DNA of 7,627 nt from Dasania sp051277005 (lineage in GTDB: Bacteria; Pseudomonadota; Gammaproteobacteria; Pseudomonadales; Dasaniaceae). Position 1 is the stretch's first letter; each line of letters begins with the position of its first letter. Below, in pieces: positions 1 through 7,199 of the stretch. Under the pieces are notes generated by a model, which saw nothing but the letters and a program-made list of their open reading frames with translations, was not told where the DNA came from and did no database searches. The stretch is from positions 1 through 7,627 of the forward strand of contig JBNMPS010000129.1 in the NCBI GenBank assembly GCA_051277005.1, in the 5' to 3' direction. A program made the position numbers and the translations under genes.

Positions 1-1
1 T

Positions 2-1213
2 GTGATTGTTGTGTGGGTGGGTAAGCGCTTTCGCCGTATTAGTGAACGTATTCAAGACTCTATGGGTGACGTCACTCAAGCGACCAGTGAATCAATATCA
101 GCTTACAAAGAAGTACGTATGTTTGGTGGTGTCGATACCGAGCGTAATAAATTTAATAAAGCCAGTGAGCGCAATACTATTCAGTCACTAAAAATGGCTT
201 TTTATAATGCGATTAGCCCTCCCGTTATTCAGCAGCCCGTTACATGGGTATTAGCTTTTTTAGTTTGGGTTGGTCTTGGCCTATCTGGCGAAATGACTGC
301 AGGGCAATTTATTGCGTATTTAACGGTTGCTCTATTACTGCCTAAGCCCATCCGCCAACTCAGTGAAATATATAGTGATATTCAAAAAGGCCTAGCAGCA
401 GCAACCGATATCTTTGGTTTTTTAGACGGTAAGGCCGAGGAGAATACCGGTAGCTTTGAAGCAGAGTCTATAACCGGGAAAATTGAATTTAAACATGTAG
501 GATTCGCTTACAACGAAGAAGCGGGGCCGGTGTTACATGATATTAATTTAACCATTAACCCAGGCCAAACAGTTGCATTAGTGGGTTCATCCGGTAGCGG
601 TAAATCTACATTAGCCAGCTTGCTAACGCGATTCTATAACTGCCAGCAGGGTGAAATTTGTGTTGATGGTCGTGTTATTACCGATTATGAATTAAGTAAT
701 TTGCGTAGCCATATCGGCCTAGTGACTCAGTCAGTCACTTTATTTAATGACAGTATCAGAAACAATATTGCCTATGGCGCAATGGATCAGGCAGGCGATG
801 ATGATATTCATGCTGCTGCAACCGCAGCACACGCACTAGAATTCATATCAAAATTACCTAAAGGTCTCGAAACACTGACCGGTGAAGATGGCGTGATGCT
901 TTCTGGCGGCCAGCGTCAACGTATCGCTATCGCTAGAGCGTTGTTAAAAGATGCTCCTATTTTGATTTTGGATGAAGCAACCTCAGCGTTAGATAATCAA
1001 TCAGAGCGGCATATACAAGAAGCTCTTGAAACTGTTATGCAATCACGAACTACCGTTGTTATTGCGCATCGTCTTTCTACCATTGAGACGGCTGATATTA
1101 TCGTAGTGATGGAGCAAGGTCGTATTGTAGAGCAGGGTAGCCATGAGCAACTTCTTTCACTAAAAGGACGCTATTCTGAACTTCATCAAAATCATTTTAG
1201 CGATAATTCATAA
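2..1213 (+). CDS. msbA: Lipid A export ATP-binding/permease protein MsbA, 5'-truncated by the window edge
   Basis: This is an inner-membrane ABC exporter half-transporter that acts as a homodimer and flips lipid A-core across the inner membrane. Only the last 403 codons are present. Against the roughly 580 residues of E. coli MsbA, about 175-180 residues (TM1 to TM4) lie upstream, so the GTG at position 2 is an internal codon, not a start. Fragment residues 70-117 hold the last two membrane segments. The nucleotide-binding domain starts near residue 160, with the A-loop Tyr170, Walker A GSSGSGKST (195-203), Q-loop Gln243, signature LSGGQ (300-304), Walker B LILDEA (321-326) and H-loop His356, so all ATPase elements are intact. 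lpxK follows after 4 bases, as in E. coli msbA-lpxK, which favours MsbA over other ABC exporters. Substrate assignment rests on similarity and context. Confidence 0.94.
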   Translation: MIVVWVGKRFRRISERIQDSMGDVTQATSESISAYKEVRMFGGVDTERNKFNKASERNTIQSLKMAFYNAISPPVIQQPVTWVLAFLVWVGLGLSGEMTAGQFIAYLTVALLLPKPIRQLSEIYSDIQKGLAAATDIFGFLDGKAEENTGSFEAESITGKIEFKHVGFAYNEEAGPVLHDINLTINPGQTVALVGSSGSGKSTLASLLTRFYNCQQGEICVDGRVITDYELSNLRSHIGLVTQSVTLFNDSIRNNIAYGAMDQAGDDDIHAAATAAHALEFISKLPKGLETLTGEDGVMLSGGQRQRIAIARALLKDAPILILDEATSALDNQSERHIQEALETVMQSRTTVVIAHRLSTIETADIIVVMEQGRIVEQGSHEQLLSLKGRYSELHQNHFSDNS

Positions 1214-1217
1214 CACC

Positions 1218-2270
1218 ATGACGGGCAAAGAAAATAAGGCTAAAACAGCCTTCATCGTCGAAGCTTGGTATAAACAATCTAAATGGTTGTATCTTTTATT
1301 CCCTGTTACGGTGATTTATTACTTACTAATATCACTTCGCCAACTATTTTATCGTGCCGGTCTATTCAAATCGTATCGGGCAAATATCCCTGTCATTGTC
1401 GTCGGTAACATTACCGCTGGCGGTACAGGTAAATCCCCGGTAGTGATTGCGCTGGCTAAGTATTTAAATCAGCAAGGTTTTAAACCCGGTGTAATCAGCC
1501 GTGGTTATGGTAGTAATGTTCCCAGTTATCCATTTTTAGTTAAACCCAATAACGACCCAAAACAAGCGGGCGATGAACCGCTAATGATCGCTAAATCAAC
1601 TCAACTTCCAGTGATGATCTCTGCTAATCGTGGGGACTCGATTGAGCAATTAATTTTAGCGTATAACTGCAACGTCATTATTGCTGACGATGGTTTACAG
1701 CATCATGCCCTTGCTCGCGACATTGAAATTGTCGTTATTGATGGCGAACGCTTATTTGGCAATAAATTTTTATTACCTATGGGGCCATTACGTGAGCCTC
1801 TTAAACGTTTAGATTCAGTCGACTTTCAACTTTATAATGGTGGTAACTGCCCCCAGAGCTACCACGACAATTACATCAAGAACTACACCGCAGCCAAACC
1901 CACGCATAGTCATTGTTATGGGATGCAACTTTCCCCTGAGCCCCTTATTAATATTTTATCATCGATGCCTAAAGACAGTGCTGTCGTGTTAAATAAGGTT
2001 CATGCTGTTTCAGGTATTGGCAATCCGCAACGTTTTTTTAATACGCTCAAATCGCTAGGTTACGATATCATTGAGCATGCCTTTGATGATCACCATAGCT
2101 ATCAGCCACAGGATTTAGAGTTTGGCGACGATTTACCCGTTGTCATGACTGAAAAGGATGCCGTTAAAGTGACCGCTTTTGCCAAAACCAATTATTGGTA
2201 TTTACCTGTAACAGCCGTTATTGATGAATCATTTTTTCAGCGTATCGAATCGCGACTGTCATCGTTTTAA
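1218..2270 (+). CDS. lpxK: Tetraacyldisaccharide 4'-kinase LpxK
   Basis: The enzyme phosphorylates the 4' position of the tetraacyl-disaccharide-1-phosphate to give lipid IVA, at the cytoplasmic face of the inner membrane. The protein has 350 residues, slightly longer than E. coli LpxK. Residues 22-45 are hydrophobic and match the family's N-terminal membrane anchor. The P-loop GGTGKS is at 68-73, within VVGNITAGGTGKSPVV. Other family signatures are SRGYG (94-98), GDEP (118-121), DDGLQHH (157-163), PLREP (190-194), GIGNPQRFF (266-274), DDHH (290-293) and TEKDAVK (311-317). The ATG lies 4 bases after the msbA stop and no good Shine-Dalgarno sequence precedes it, so translational coupling to msbA is plausible. 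About nine extra residues precede the usual family start, but no better in-frame ATG is seen. No oddities in the kinase core. Confidence 0.96.
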   Translation: MTGKENKAKTAFIVEAWYKQSKWLYLLFPVTVIYYLLISLRQLFYRAGLFKSYRANIPVIVVGNITAGGTGKSPVVIALAKYLNQQGFKPGVISRGYGSNVPSYPFLVKPNNDPKQAGDEPLMIAKSTQLPVMISANRGDSIEQLILAYNCNVIIADDGLQHHALARDIEIVVIDGERLFGNKFLLPMGPLREPLKRLDSVDFQLYNGGNCPQSYHDNYIKNYTAAKPTHSHCYGMQLSPEPLINILSSMPKDSAVVLNKVHAVSGIGNPQRFFNTLKSLGYDIIEHAFDDHHSYQPQDLEFGDDLPVVMTEKDAVKVTAFAKTNYWYLPVTAVIDESFFQRIESRLSSF

Positions 2271-2275
2271 TCTTA

Positions 2276-2280
2276 TAGGA
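2276..2280 (+). promoter_or_regulatory. kdsB ribosome binding site
   Basis: TAGGA sits 6 bases before the ATG at 2287. It decides the kdsB start: the frame is open back to an ATG at 2221, but those 22 extra codons overlap the end of lpxK and do not resemble KdsB. Confidence 0.7.
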
Positions 2281-2286
2281 TCATTT

Positions 2287-3048
2287 ATGAGCTTTATTGT
2301 TGTTATCCCAGCCCGATATGAATCAACCCGCTTACCGGGTAAGCCATTACTTGATATTGCGGGTAAACCTATGATTCAGCATGTTTATGAAAGAGCCTTA
2401 TTATCTAATGCTGATGAAGTCATTATAGCGACGGACGACCAACGCATCGTTGATGTTATAAATGGATTTAATGGCAAGGTCGTATTAACATCAAAAGAGC
2501 ATGAATCTGGAACCGACCGCTTACAAGAAGTGGCTCAAACGTTAAAGTTATCTGACCAGCAAATCGTCGTGAATGTACAAGGTGACGAACCCTTAATTCC
2601 ACCAGAAGTTATCAATCAAGTTGCCAGAAATCTTGCTATCAACACCCATTCAGCTATTTCAACCTTAGTTGAACCCATCGATGATATTGAAACGATTTTT
2701 GACCCCAATGCGGTTAAAGTCACGATGGATAAACAAGGGCAGGTACTTTATTTTTCTCGTGCGCCATTGCCTTGGTGTAGAGATGACTGGTCGGGAGAGG
2801 GCAAAACTCTTCCTGCATCCGTCAATTTTTACCGTCATATCGGCATATATGGTTACAGAGTTCACCTTCTCCATGATTTTGTTACATGGCCGGTCAGCAT
2901 GCTGGAACAAGCTGAGAAGCTTGAACAACTTCGCGCTATGGAAAACGGCATACGTATTCATGCCGAGCAAGCTATTGAGGCGATTCCTGCAGGTGTCGAT
3001 ACCGAGCAAGATCTCAAAAAAGTTAGAGATATTCTGGACGCTAAATAA
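2287..3048 (+). CDS. kdsB: 3-deoxy-manno-octulosonate cytidylyltransferase (CMP-Kdo synthetase)
   Basis: This cytoplasmic enzyme activates Kdo with CTP to CMP-Kdo, the donor for the Kdo transferase that modifies lipid IVA, the product of the neighbouring lpxK. The protein has 253 residues, normal for the family. Visible signatures are the N-terminal nucleotide-binding stretch IPARYESTRLPGKPL (7-21), TSKEHESGTDR (68-78), QGDEP (98-102), YFSRAPLPW (155-163), HIGIYGYR (184-191), LEQAEKLEQLRAMENG (206-221) and GVDTEQDL (236-243). The start at 2287 follows a TAGGA ribosome binding site and gives the canonical N-terminus MSFIVVIPAR. It begins 16 bases after lpxK. In many gammaproteobacteria a small Trm112-like gene sits between the two, and there is no room for it here. 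The stop codon overlaps the next start by one base. Confidence 0.97.
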   Translation: MSFIVVIPARYESTRLPGKPLLDIAGKPMIQHVYERALLSNADEVIIATDDQRIVDVINGFNGKVVLTSKEHESGTDRLQEVAQTLKLSDQQIVVNVQGDEPLIPPEVINQVARNLAINTHSAISTLVEPIDDIETIFDPNAVKVTMDKQGQVLYFSRAPLPWCRDDWSGEGKTLPASVNFYRHIGIYGYRVHLLHDFVTWPVSMLEQAEKLEQLRAMENGIRIHAEQAIEAIPAGVDTEQDLKKVRDILDAK

Positions 3049-3524
3049 TGATAAAAGTACTGCTGGTCTGTTTAGGTAATATATGTCGCTCACCAACAGC
3101 ACAGGGCGTATTAGAACAACTCATTAAAGAACGTATTTTAGATGGCCGCATCTTTGTAGACTCCGCTGGCACCGCCGCCTGGCACCAAGGTAAACAGCCC
3201 GACCAGCGCTCTATACTAGCAGCCCAAAAACGAGGCATAGACCTATCTCACTTAAAGGCTAGGGCAGTTACCGCTGAAGATTTTAAAACCTTCGATTATA
3301 TTCTCGCAATGGATGCAGAGAATTTACACACGCTTAAAGCCATGACGCCCAGTGACTTCAAAGGCGAGTTATTGTTATTTTTACCCTTTGATGCCTTATT
3401 GACACACGCTGAGGTTCCCGATCCATACTATGGTGGTGAACAAGGTTTTGAACACGTACTCGATTTAGTCACTAGCGCAAGTAATGCTTTTTTAGACCAT
3501 ATTCTAAAACAACATACTTTATAA
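3048..3524 (+). CDS. Low-molecular-weight protein-tyrosine-phosphatase
   Basis: The protein has 158 residues, the usual size for a cytoplasmic LMW-PTP. The P-loop CX5R(S/T) is VCLGNICRSPTA, with nucleophile Cys8 and phosphate-binding Arg14-Ser15. The general-acid loop is VPDPYYGG (123-130), with Asp125 the likely acid. These residues indicate a cysteine phosphatase working through a phosphocysteine intermediate. The ATG overlaps the kdsB stop in a TAATG junction, which implies translational coupling. A phosphatase at this place, between kdsB and murB, is also known in Pseudomonas-type genomes. Relatives such as Wzb act on tyrosine kinases of polysaccharide export, but no such kinase gene is in this window, so the substrate is unknown. 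An arsenate reductase of the same fold is less likely, given the DPYYGG loop and the envelope gene context. Confidence 0.92.
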   Translation: MIKVLLVCLGNICRSPTAQGVLEQLIKERILDGRIFVDSAGTAAWHQGKQPDQRSILAAQKRGIDLSHLKARAVTAEDFKTFDYILAMDAENLHTLKAMTPSDFKGELLLFLPFDALLTHAEVPDPYYGGEQGFEHVLDLVTSASNAFLDHILKQHTL

Positions 3525-3531
3525 AAATATT

Positions 3532-3536
3532 GAAGG
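3532..3536 (+). promoter_or_regulatory. murB ribosome binding site
   Basis: GAAGG lies 8 bases before the TTG at 3545, a good spacing. The other in-frame TTG, at 3530, has only AT-rich sequence upstream and no Shine-Dalgarno match. This favours 3545 as the murB start. Confidence 0.55.
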
Positions 3537-3544
3537 TTATTTTT

Positions 3545-4549
3545 TTGGATATTCAACGCAACATTCCTCTTAAACCACTCAATACATTGATGATAGACGT
3601 TAACGCCTGCTACTTTGCGTCTATCGACAACGCCACATTAATTCCAGACTTAATAGCCTATGCGCAGCAGCGTGACCTACCGGTATTAATATTGGGCGGT
3701 GGCTCTAACATTGTATTGACTCACGACTATCCAGGGTTAGTTATTCAGCTCAACAACAAAGGCATAGAAACCACCATCGAGGGAGATAATGTTTTATTAA
3801 CAGCCCAAGCGGGTGAAAATTGGCATCAGCTTGTCATGGCTAGCTTGCAGAACAATTATTACGGTTTAGAAAATTTAGCCTTAATTCCTGGTAATATAGG
3901 TGCCGCGGCCATACAAAATATTGGCGCTTACGGGATTGAATTTGAGAGTGTCTTTGAGCGTTTGACTGGCTGGAATATAAACACGATATCATGGCAAACG
4001 TTACAGCTAAGTGATTGTAATTTTGGCTATAGAAACAGCATATTCAAGAATGGCTTAAAAGATAAATTTGTCATTACAGAGGTAACGATTAAATTATCGT
4101 TGATTCCCCGTGTTGATTTAAAGTACCAAGCGCTATCCACCGCACTAAAATCAATTAAGCAGCCAACACCACAAGATGTGGCCAAAACGGTTATCAAGAT
4201 TCGCTCCAATAAACTGCCAGCACCTGAACGGCTGCCCAATGCGGGCAGCTTTTTTAAAAACCCGGTAGTGACTGAAGAGACACTACATACCATTAAAGCC
4301 AAACATCCCGGTATTGTTTATTATTCACTCGATAACAGGCAGGTGAAATTGGCGGCCGGCTGGCTAATTGAACAATTAGGCTGGAAGGGCAAAACTATTA
4401 ACAATGTTTCTATGCATGAGCAGCAAGCTTTAGTCTTAATTAATCAAGGCGGCAGCGGCACCCAGGTTATCGCTTATGCAGAATCCGTTAAGGCCGATGT
4501 TTTTAAGCACTTTAACGTATTATTAGACATTGAGCCTAGAGTCTATTAA
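3545..4549 (+). CDS. murB: UDP-N-acetylenolpyruvoylglucosamine reductase MurB (TTG start)
   Basis: MurB is the cytoplasmic FAD enzyme that uses NADPH to reduce UDP-GlcNAc-enolpyruvate to UDP-MurNAc in peptidoglycan precursor synthesis. From the chosen start it has 334 residues. Family features are LKPLNT near the N-terminus (9-14), the FAD-binding LGGGSNIVL (50-58), GLENLALIPG (107-116), NIGAYG (125-130), FGYRNSIF with catalytic-site Arg163, NAGSFFKNP with the proton donor Ser235, and the C-terminal IEPRVY with Glu330. Tyr194 in LKYQAL fits the E. coli-like type I loop. No ATG lies upstream of the conserved LKPLNT; the first in-frame ATG (3590) would remove it. The start is therefore a TTG, at 3545 (ribosome binding site GAAGG) or at 3530 (339 residues, no ribosome binding site). 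uvrC begins 2 bases downstream. Confidence 0.95.
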   Translation: MDIQRNIPLKPLNTLMIDVNACYFASIDNATLIPDLIAYAQQRDLPVLILGGGSNIVLTHDYPGLVIQLNNKGIETTIEGDNVLLTAQAGENWHQLVMASLQNNYYGLENLALIPGNIGAAAIQNIGAYGIEFESVFERLTGWNINTISWQTLQLSDCNFGYRNSIFKNGLKDKFVITEVTIKLSLIPRVDLKYQALSTALKSIKQPTPQDVAKTVIKIRSNKLPAPERLPNAGSFFKNPVVTEETLHTIKAKHPGIVYYSLDNRQVKLAAGWLIEQLGWKGKTINNVSMHEQQALVLINQGGSGTQVIAYAESVKADVFKHFNVLLDIEPRVY

Positions 4550-4551
4550 CA

Positions 4552-6447
4552 ATGACAACCGAGTTTAATGATCAAAAAATCAAAAAAACTAACCCTCAAT
4601 CTAGCCAAAAAGGGCCTAATACTGTCGTATTTGATTCAGTTAATTTTTTAAAAACAGTCACCACAAACCCTGGCATTTATCAGATGTATGATGCCAACAA
4701 TAAAATTCTTTATGTAGGCAAAGCAAAGAATCTAAAAAACCGACTCGCTTCCTATTTTAGAAGCTCTGGTTTGCCAGTTAAAACAAGGGCGCTGGTTGCA
4801 AAAATTCAAACCATACAAGTGACCGTTACACATACTGAGGCCGAGGCGTTAATACTCGAACAGAACCTCATTAAAAAACACCGGCCGCCTTACAATATTT
4901 TAATGCGGGATGATAAATCCTATCCCTATATATATCTTTCAACCAATGATGAGTATCCACAGCTCTCTTTTCACAGAGGCGTTAAGCGAGGAAAGGGCAG
5001 GTACTTTGGCCCATACCCTAGTTCAGGTGCGGTACGTGAAAGTTTAAAGTTATTACAGAAAGTATTTAAAGTTAGGCAATGTGACAATAGTTATTTTAGC
5101 AATCGCTCACGCCCTTGTTTGCAATATCAAATTGGCCGCTGCACCGGCCCCTGCGTCGATTTAATTAGCCCTGAGCATTATGCCGATTCGGTTAAGCATA
5201 CCGTCATGTTTTTAGAAGGGCAAAACAAAACCCTGATTAATGAACTTGCTAATAAAATGGATCAATATGCGAGTGATTTAGCCTTTGAACAAGCCGCTCT
5301 TGTTCGCGATCAAATACAGCAGCTTCAACAAGTTCAAGCCACTCAAACCATTGATGGCGATATTGGCGACTTAGATTTATTTGCCTGCGAACTTGCAGCA
5401 GGTGCCGTTTGTGTTCAAGTATTATTCGTTCGTGGCGGCCGGGTATTAGGTAGTAAAAGTTACTTCCCTAAAGTGCACCTTGATGAAACTATCAATCAAA
5501 TACTATCGGCTTTTATTGCCCAATTTTATATGTCACCCGACTCGTCAAGAGAAGTCCCCAAACAAATTGTAAGCAGCCACCCCATAGAAGATGAAGCGCT
5601 TATTACCGAGGCTTTAACCACTGCCAATAATCGTCAAGTAGCCATTACCCAGAATGTTCGCACAACACGCCTGCAGTGGCTTAAATTGGCCTGCCAAAGC
5701 GCAAAGCAAAATTTAAATAGCCATCTTGCCAATAAGCAAAATATTCATAACCGTTTTGCCGCCTTACAAGAAACCCTCGGTTTGGCCAAGCCACCCACAC
5801 GCATGGAGTGTTTTGACGTTAGCCATAGCTCTGGTGAAGCCACTGTTGCCTCATGTGTTGTTTTTGACCAGAACGGCCCGTTAAAGTCTGACTATCGCAA
5901 ATTCAACATTGAAGGCATCACCGCAGGCGATGATTACGCCGCCATGCAGCAGGCTTTAAAGCGCCGCTACTCAAGAATTAAATCAGGTGATGAGAAGATG
6001 CCTGATATTCTATTCATTGATGGTGGTAAAGGGCAGGTGAGCCAAGCAACCAAAGTGCTTGAAGAACTCGAGATAGACAAACTCATGGTGATAGGTATCG
6101 CTAAAGGTACCACCCGTAAGGCCGGATTTGAGTACCTCTACCGGCCGGATACTGGCGACGAGTTTGTGATGCCTTCTGATTCACCCGCTTTACACCTGAT
6201 GCAGCATATTCGCGACGAGTCACACCGTTTTGCCATTACCGGCCATAAGCAGCGTAGAGATAAAAAGCGCCGTGAATCCCCATTAGAAGGTATACCGGGC
6301 GTCGGTCCTAAGCGCAGGAGAGAGCTGTTGCGGTATTTAGGGGGTTGGCAAGAGGTCAGTGCTGCAAGTGCCGACGATTTAGCCAAGGTGCCGGGAATTA
6401 GCCAAAAGTTAGCTGATGATATATATACTGCGCTGCATAACAGTTAA
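4552..6447 (+). CDS. uvrC: UvrABC system protein C (excinuclease subunit)
   Basis: UvrC makes the two incisions flanking a lesion in nucleotide excision repair, after UvrA and UvrB load. The protein has 631 residues. The GIY-YIG 3'-incision domain has GIY (41-43), YVG (54-56), Arg64 and Glu98. Four cysteines, 177, 189, 197 and 201, match the E. coli iron-sulfur ligands with a constant offset of 23. The UvrB-binding UVR motif spans about 226-261. The RNase H-like 5'-incision domain keeps Asp422, Asp461, Asp490 and His558. Tandem helix-hairpin-helix motifs lie near 580-599 and 611-626. Residues 1-22 are a polar extension relative to E. coli, and no other in-frame ATG, GTG or TTG precedes the conserved domain, so ATG 4552 is forced. 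It starts 2 bases after murB with no strong ribosome binding site. The usual upstream gacA/uvrY is absent. Confidence 0.97.
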   Translation: MTTEFNDQKIKKTNPQSSQKGPNTVVFDSVNFLKTVTTNPGIYQMYDANNKILYVGKAKNLKNRLASYFRSSGLPVKTRALVAKIQTIQVTVTHTEAEALILEQNLIKKHRPPYNILMRDDKSYPYIYLSTNDEYPQLSFHRGVKRGKGRYFGPYPSSGAVRESLKLLQKVFKVRQCDNSYFSNRSRPCLQYQIGRCTGPCVDLISPEHYADSVKHTVMFLEGQNKTLINELANKMDQYASDLAFEQAALVRDQIQQLQQVQATQTIDGDIGDLDLFACELAAGAVCVQVLFVRGGRVLGSKSYFPKVHLDETINQILSAFIAQFYMSPDSSREVPKQIVSSHPIEDEALITEALTTANNRQVAITQNVRTTRLQWLKLACQSAKQNLNSHLANKQNIHNRFAALQETLGLAKPPTRMECFDVSHSSGEATVASCVVFDQNGPLKSDYRKFNIEGITAGDDYAAMQQALKRRYSRIKSGDEKMPDILFIDGGKGQVSQATKVLEELEIDKLMVIGIAKGTTRKAGFEYLYRPDTGDEFVMPSDSPALHLMQHIRDESHRFAITGHKQRRDKKRRESPLEGIPGVGPKRRRELLRYLGGWQEVSAASADDLAKVPGISQKLADDIYTALHNS

Positions 6448-6469
6448 ACTCTGCACCAACAACCTATTA

Positions 6470-6488
6470 AGAGCATGGGAGCTCTATG
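6470..6488 (+). promoter_or_regulatory. pgsA ribosome binding site inside a small hairpin
   Basis: GGGAG (6477-6481) lies 4 bases before the pgsA ATG at 6486. AGAGC (6470-6474) and GCTCT (6481-6485) form a perfect 5-bp inverted repeat with the loop ATGGGA, directly abutting the start codon. The ribosome binding site is thus mostly in the loop. A regulatory effect is inference only. Confidence 0.45.
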
Positions 6489-7043
6489 AATTTACCTAAT
6501 ATACTAACGCTTTTTCGCATTTTGCTTATCCCACTTTGCGTACTGGCGTTCTATCTACCCTATAGCTGGAGCTACACGGTATCCGCCATGATCTTTGCGC
6601 TAGCAGGGCTCACGGACTGGCTTGATGGCTATATCGCCCGCAAATTGAACATGAGCACGGCCTTTGGCGCCTTTTTGGATCCAGTGGCTGATAAGCTCAT
6701 GGTTGTTATCGTGCTTGTGCTATTAGTAGAGCGTATGGAAGCTTGGTGGTTCACCTTGCCAGCGATGGTTATCATCGGTCGCGAGATACTAATATCAGCC
6801 TTACGTGAGTGGATGGCTGAGCTTGGCAAACGTACCAGTGTGGCCGTCTCTAATATGGGCAAATTCAAAACAGGCCTGCAGATGTTGTCTATTTTTATTC
6901 TGCTAATTGCAGCACCTGAGCGTAGTGGGATCTGGGTTAGCAGCGGTATAGTGGTTATGTATATTGCCGCAGCGTTAACGCTTTGGTCTATGCTGGTTTA
7001 TCTAAAAGCGGCAGCTCCAGAATTTAGGTTGAACGCGGAATAA
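6486..7043 (+). CDS. pgsA: CDP-diacylglycerol--glycerol-3-phosphate 3-phosphatidyltransferase
   Basis: This integral inner-membrane enzyme moves the phosphatidyl group from CDP-diacylglycerol to glycerol-3-phosphate, giving phosphatidylglycerol phosphate, the committed step to phosphatidylglycerol and cardiolipin. The protein has 185 residues, as in E. coli. The CDP-alcohol phosphotransferase motif is complete: Asp44, Asp47, Gly48, Ala51, Arg52, then eight residues to Gly61, Asp65 and Asp69. Hydrophobic stretches near 8-24, 30-42, 70-82, 88-106, 130-144 and 150-173 fit a six-helix topology. N-terminal NLPNILTLFRI is typical of PgsA rather than of phosphatidylserine synthase or a cardiolipin synthase. 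It follows uvrC by 38 bases, with its own ribosome binding site, and precedes three tRNA genes, the arrangement known in E. coli. Transcription could read through from uvrC, as no terminator is seen between them. Confidence 0.96.
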   Translation: MNLPNILTLFRILLIPLCVLAFYLPYSWSYTVSAMIFALAGLTDWLDGYIARKLNMSTAFGAFLDPVADKLMVVIVLVLLVERMEAWWFTLPAMVIIGREILISALREWMAELGKRTSVAVSNMGKFKTGLQMLSIFILLIAAPERSGIWVSSGIVVMYIAAALTLWSMLVYLKAAAPEFRLNAE

Positions 7044-7049
7044 CCAAGG

Positions 7050-7093
7050 TTTTGGACTTTCGCTTAAAATGTATCCAAAAACAGAAATTTTTT
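7050..7093 (+). terminator. Weak possible terminator after pgsA
   Basis: TTTTGGA (7050-7056) and TCCAAAA (7074-7080) form a 7-bp inverted repeat with a 17-base loop, and six Ts follow at 7088-7093. The stem is AT-rich, the loop long and the T-run 7 bases away from the stem, so this is a poor match to an intrinsic terminator. The rest of the 156-base gap between pgsA and the first tRNA is AT-rich sequence and the tRNA promoter; I see no gene in it. Confidence 0.2.
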
Positions 7094-7125
7094 CATTAAT
7101 ATTCAATAAGATAGTGTTTGTGTTC

Positions 7126-7153
7126 TTGACAGTTAGCCAGCAAACATTAGAAT
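7126..7153 (+). promoter_or_regulatory. Sigma-70-type promoter of the tRNA Gly-Cys-Leu operon
   Basis: A perfect -35 box TTGACA (7126-7131) and a near-perfect -10 box TAGAAT (7148-7153) are separated by 16 bases. AT-rich sequence with A and T tracts lies upstream (about 7076-7122), which could act as an UP element. The bases after the -10 box, AAGCGCA, include a GC-rich discriminator, a known mark of stable-RNA promoters under stringent control. The predicted start is near 7160, giving a leader of about 40 bases before tRNA-Gly. It gives the tRNAs transcription independent of pgsA. Confidence 0.8.
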
Positions 7154-7199
7154 AAGCGCACTTTTCGGGGATCACCCAATGTGACTCTGAATAGGCTCT

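Noticed and set aside
2665..3102. 145-codon open frame on the minus strand, and a 136-codon plus frame at 2669-3079
   Set aside because: Both lie inside kdsB in other frames, lack family motifs and a sensible ribosome binding site, and kdsB is unambiguous there.
4027..4302. 91-codon minus-strand frame inside murB
   Set aside because: It is antisense to the conserved MurB active-site region and shows no recognisable domain.
6428..6443. LexA-like CTGC-N8-ACAG at the end of uvrC
   Set aside because: One half-site is imperfect, the centre is GC-rich unlike known LexA boxes, and it lies inside uvrC before pgsA, which is not a known SOS gene. Probably chance.
6475..6489. Four-codon mini-ORF (ATG to TGA) overlapping the pgsA start
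   Set aside because: It has no properly spaced ribosome binding site and is too short to separate from chance.
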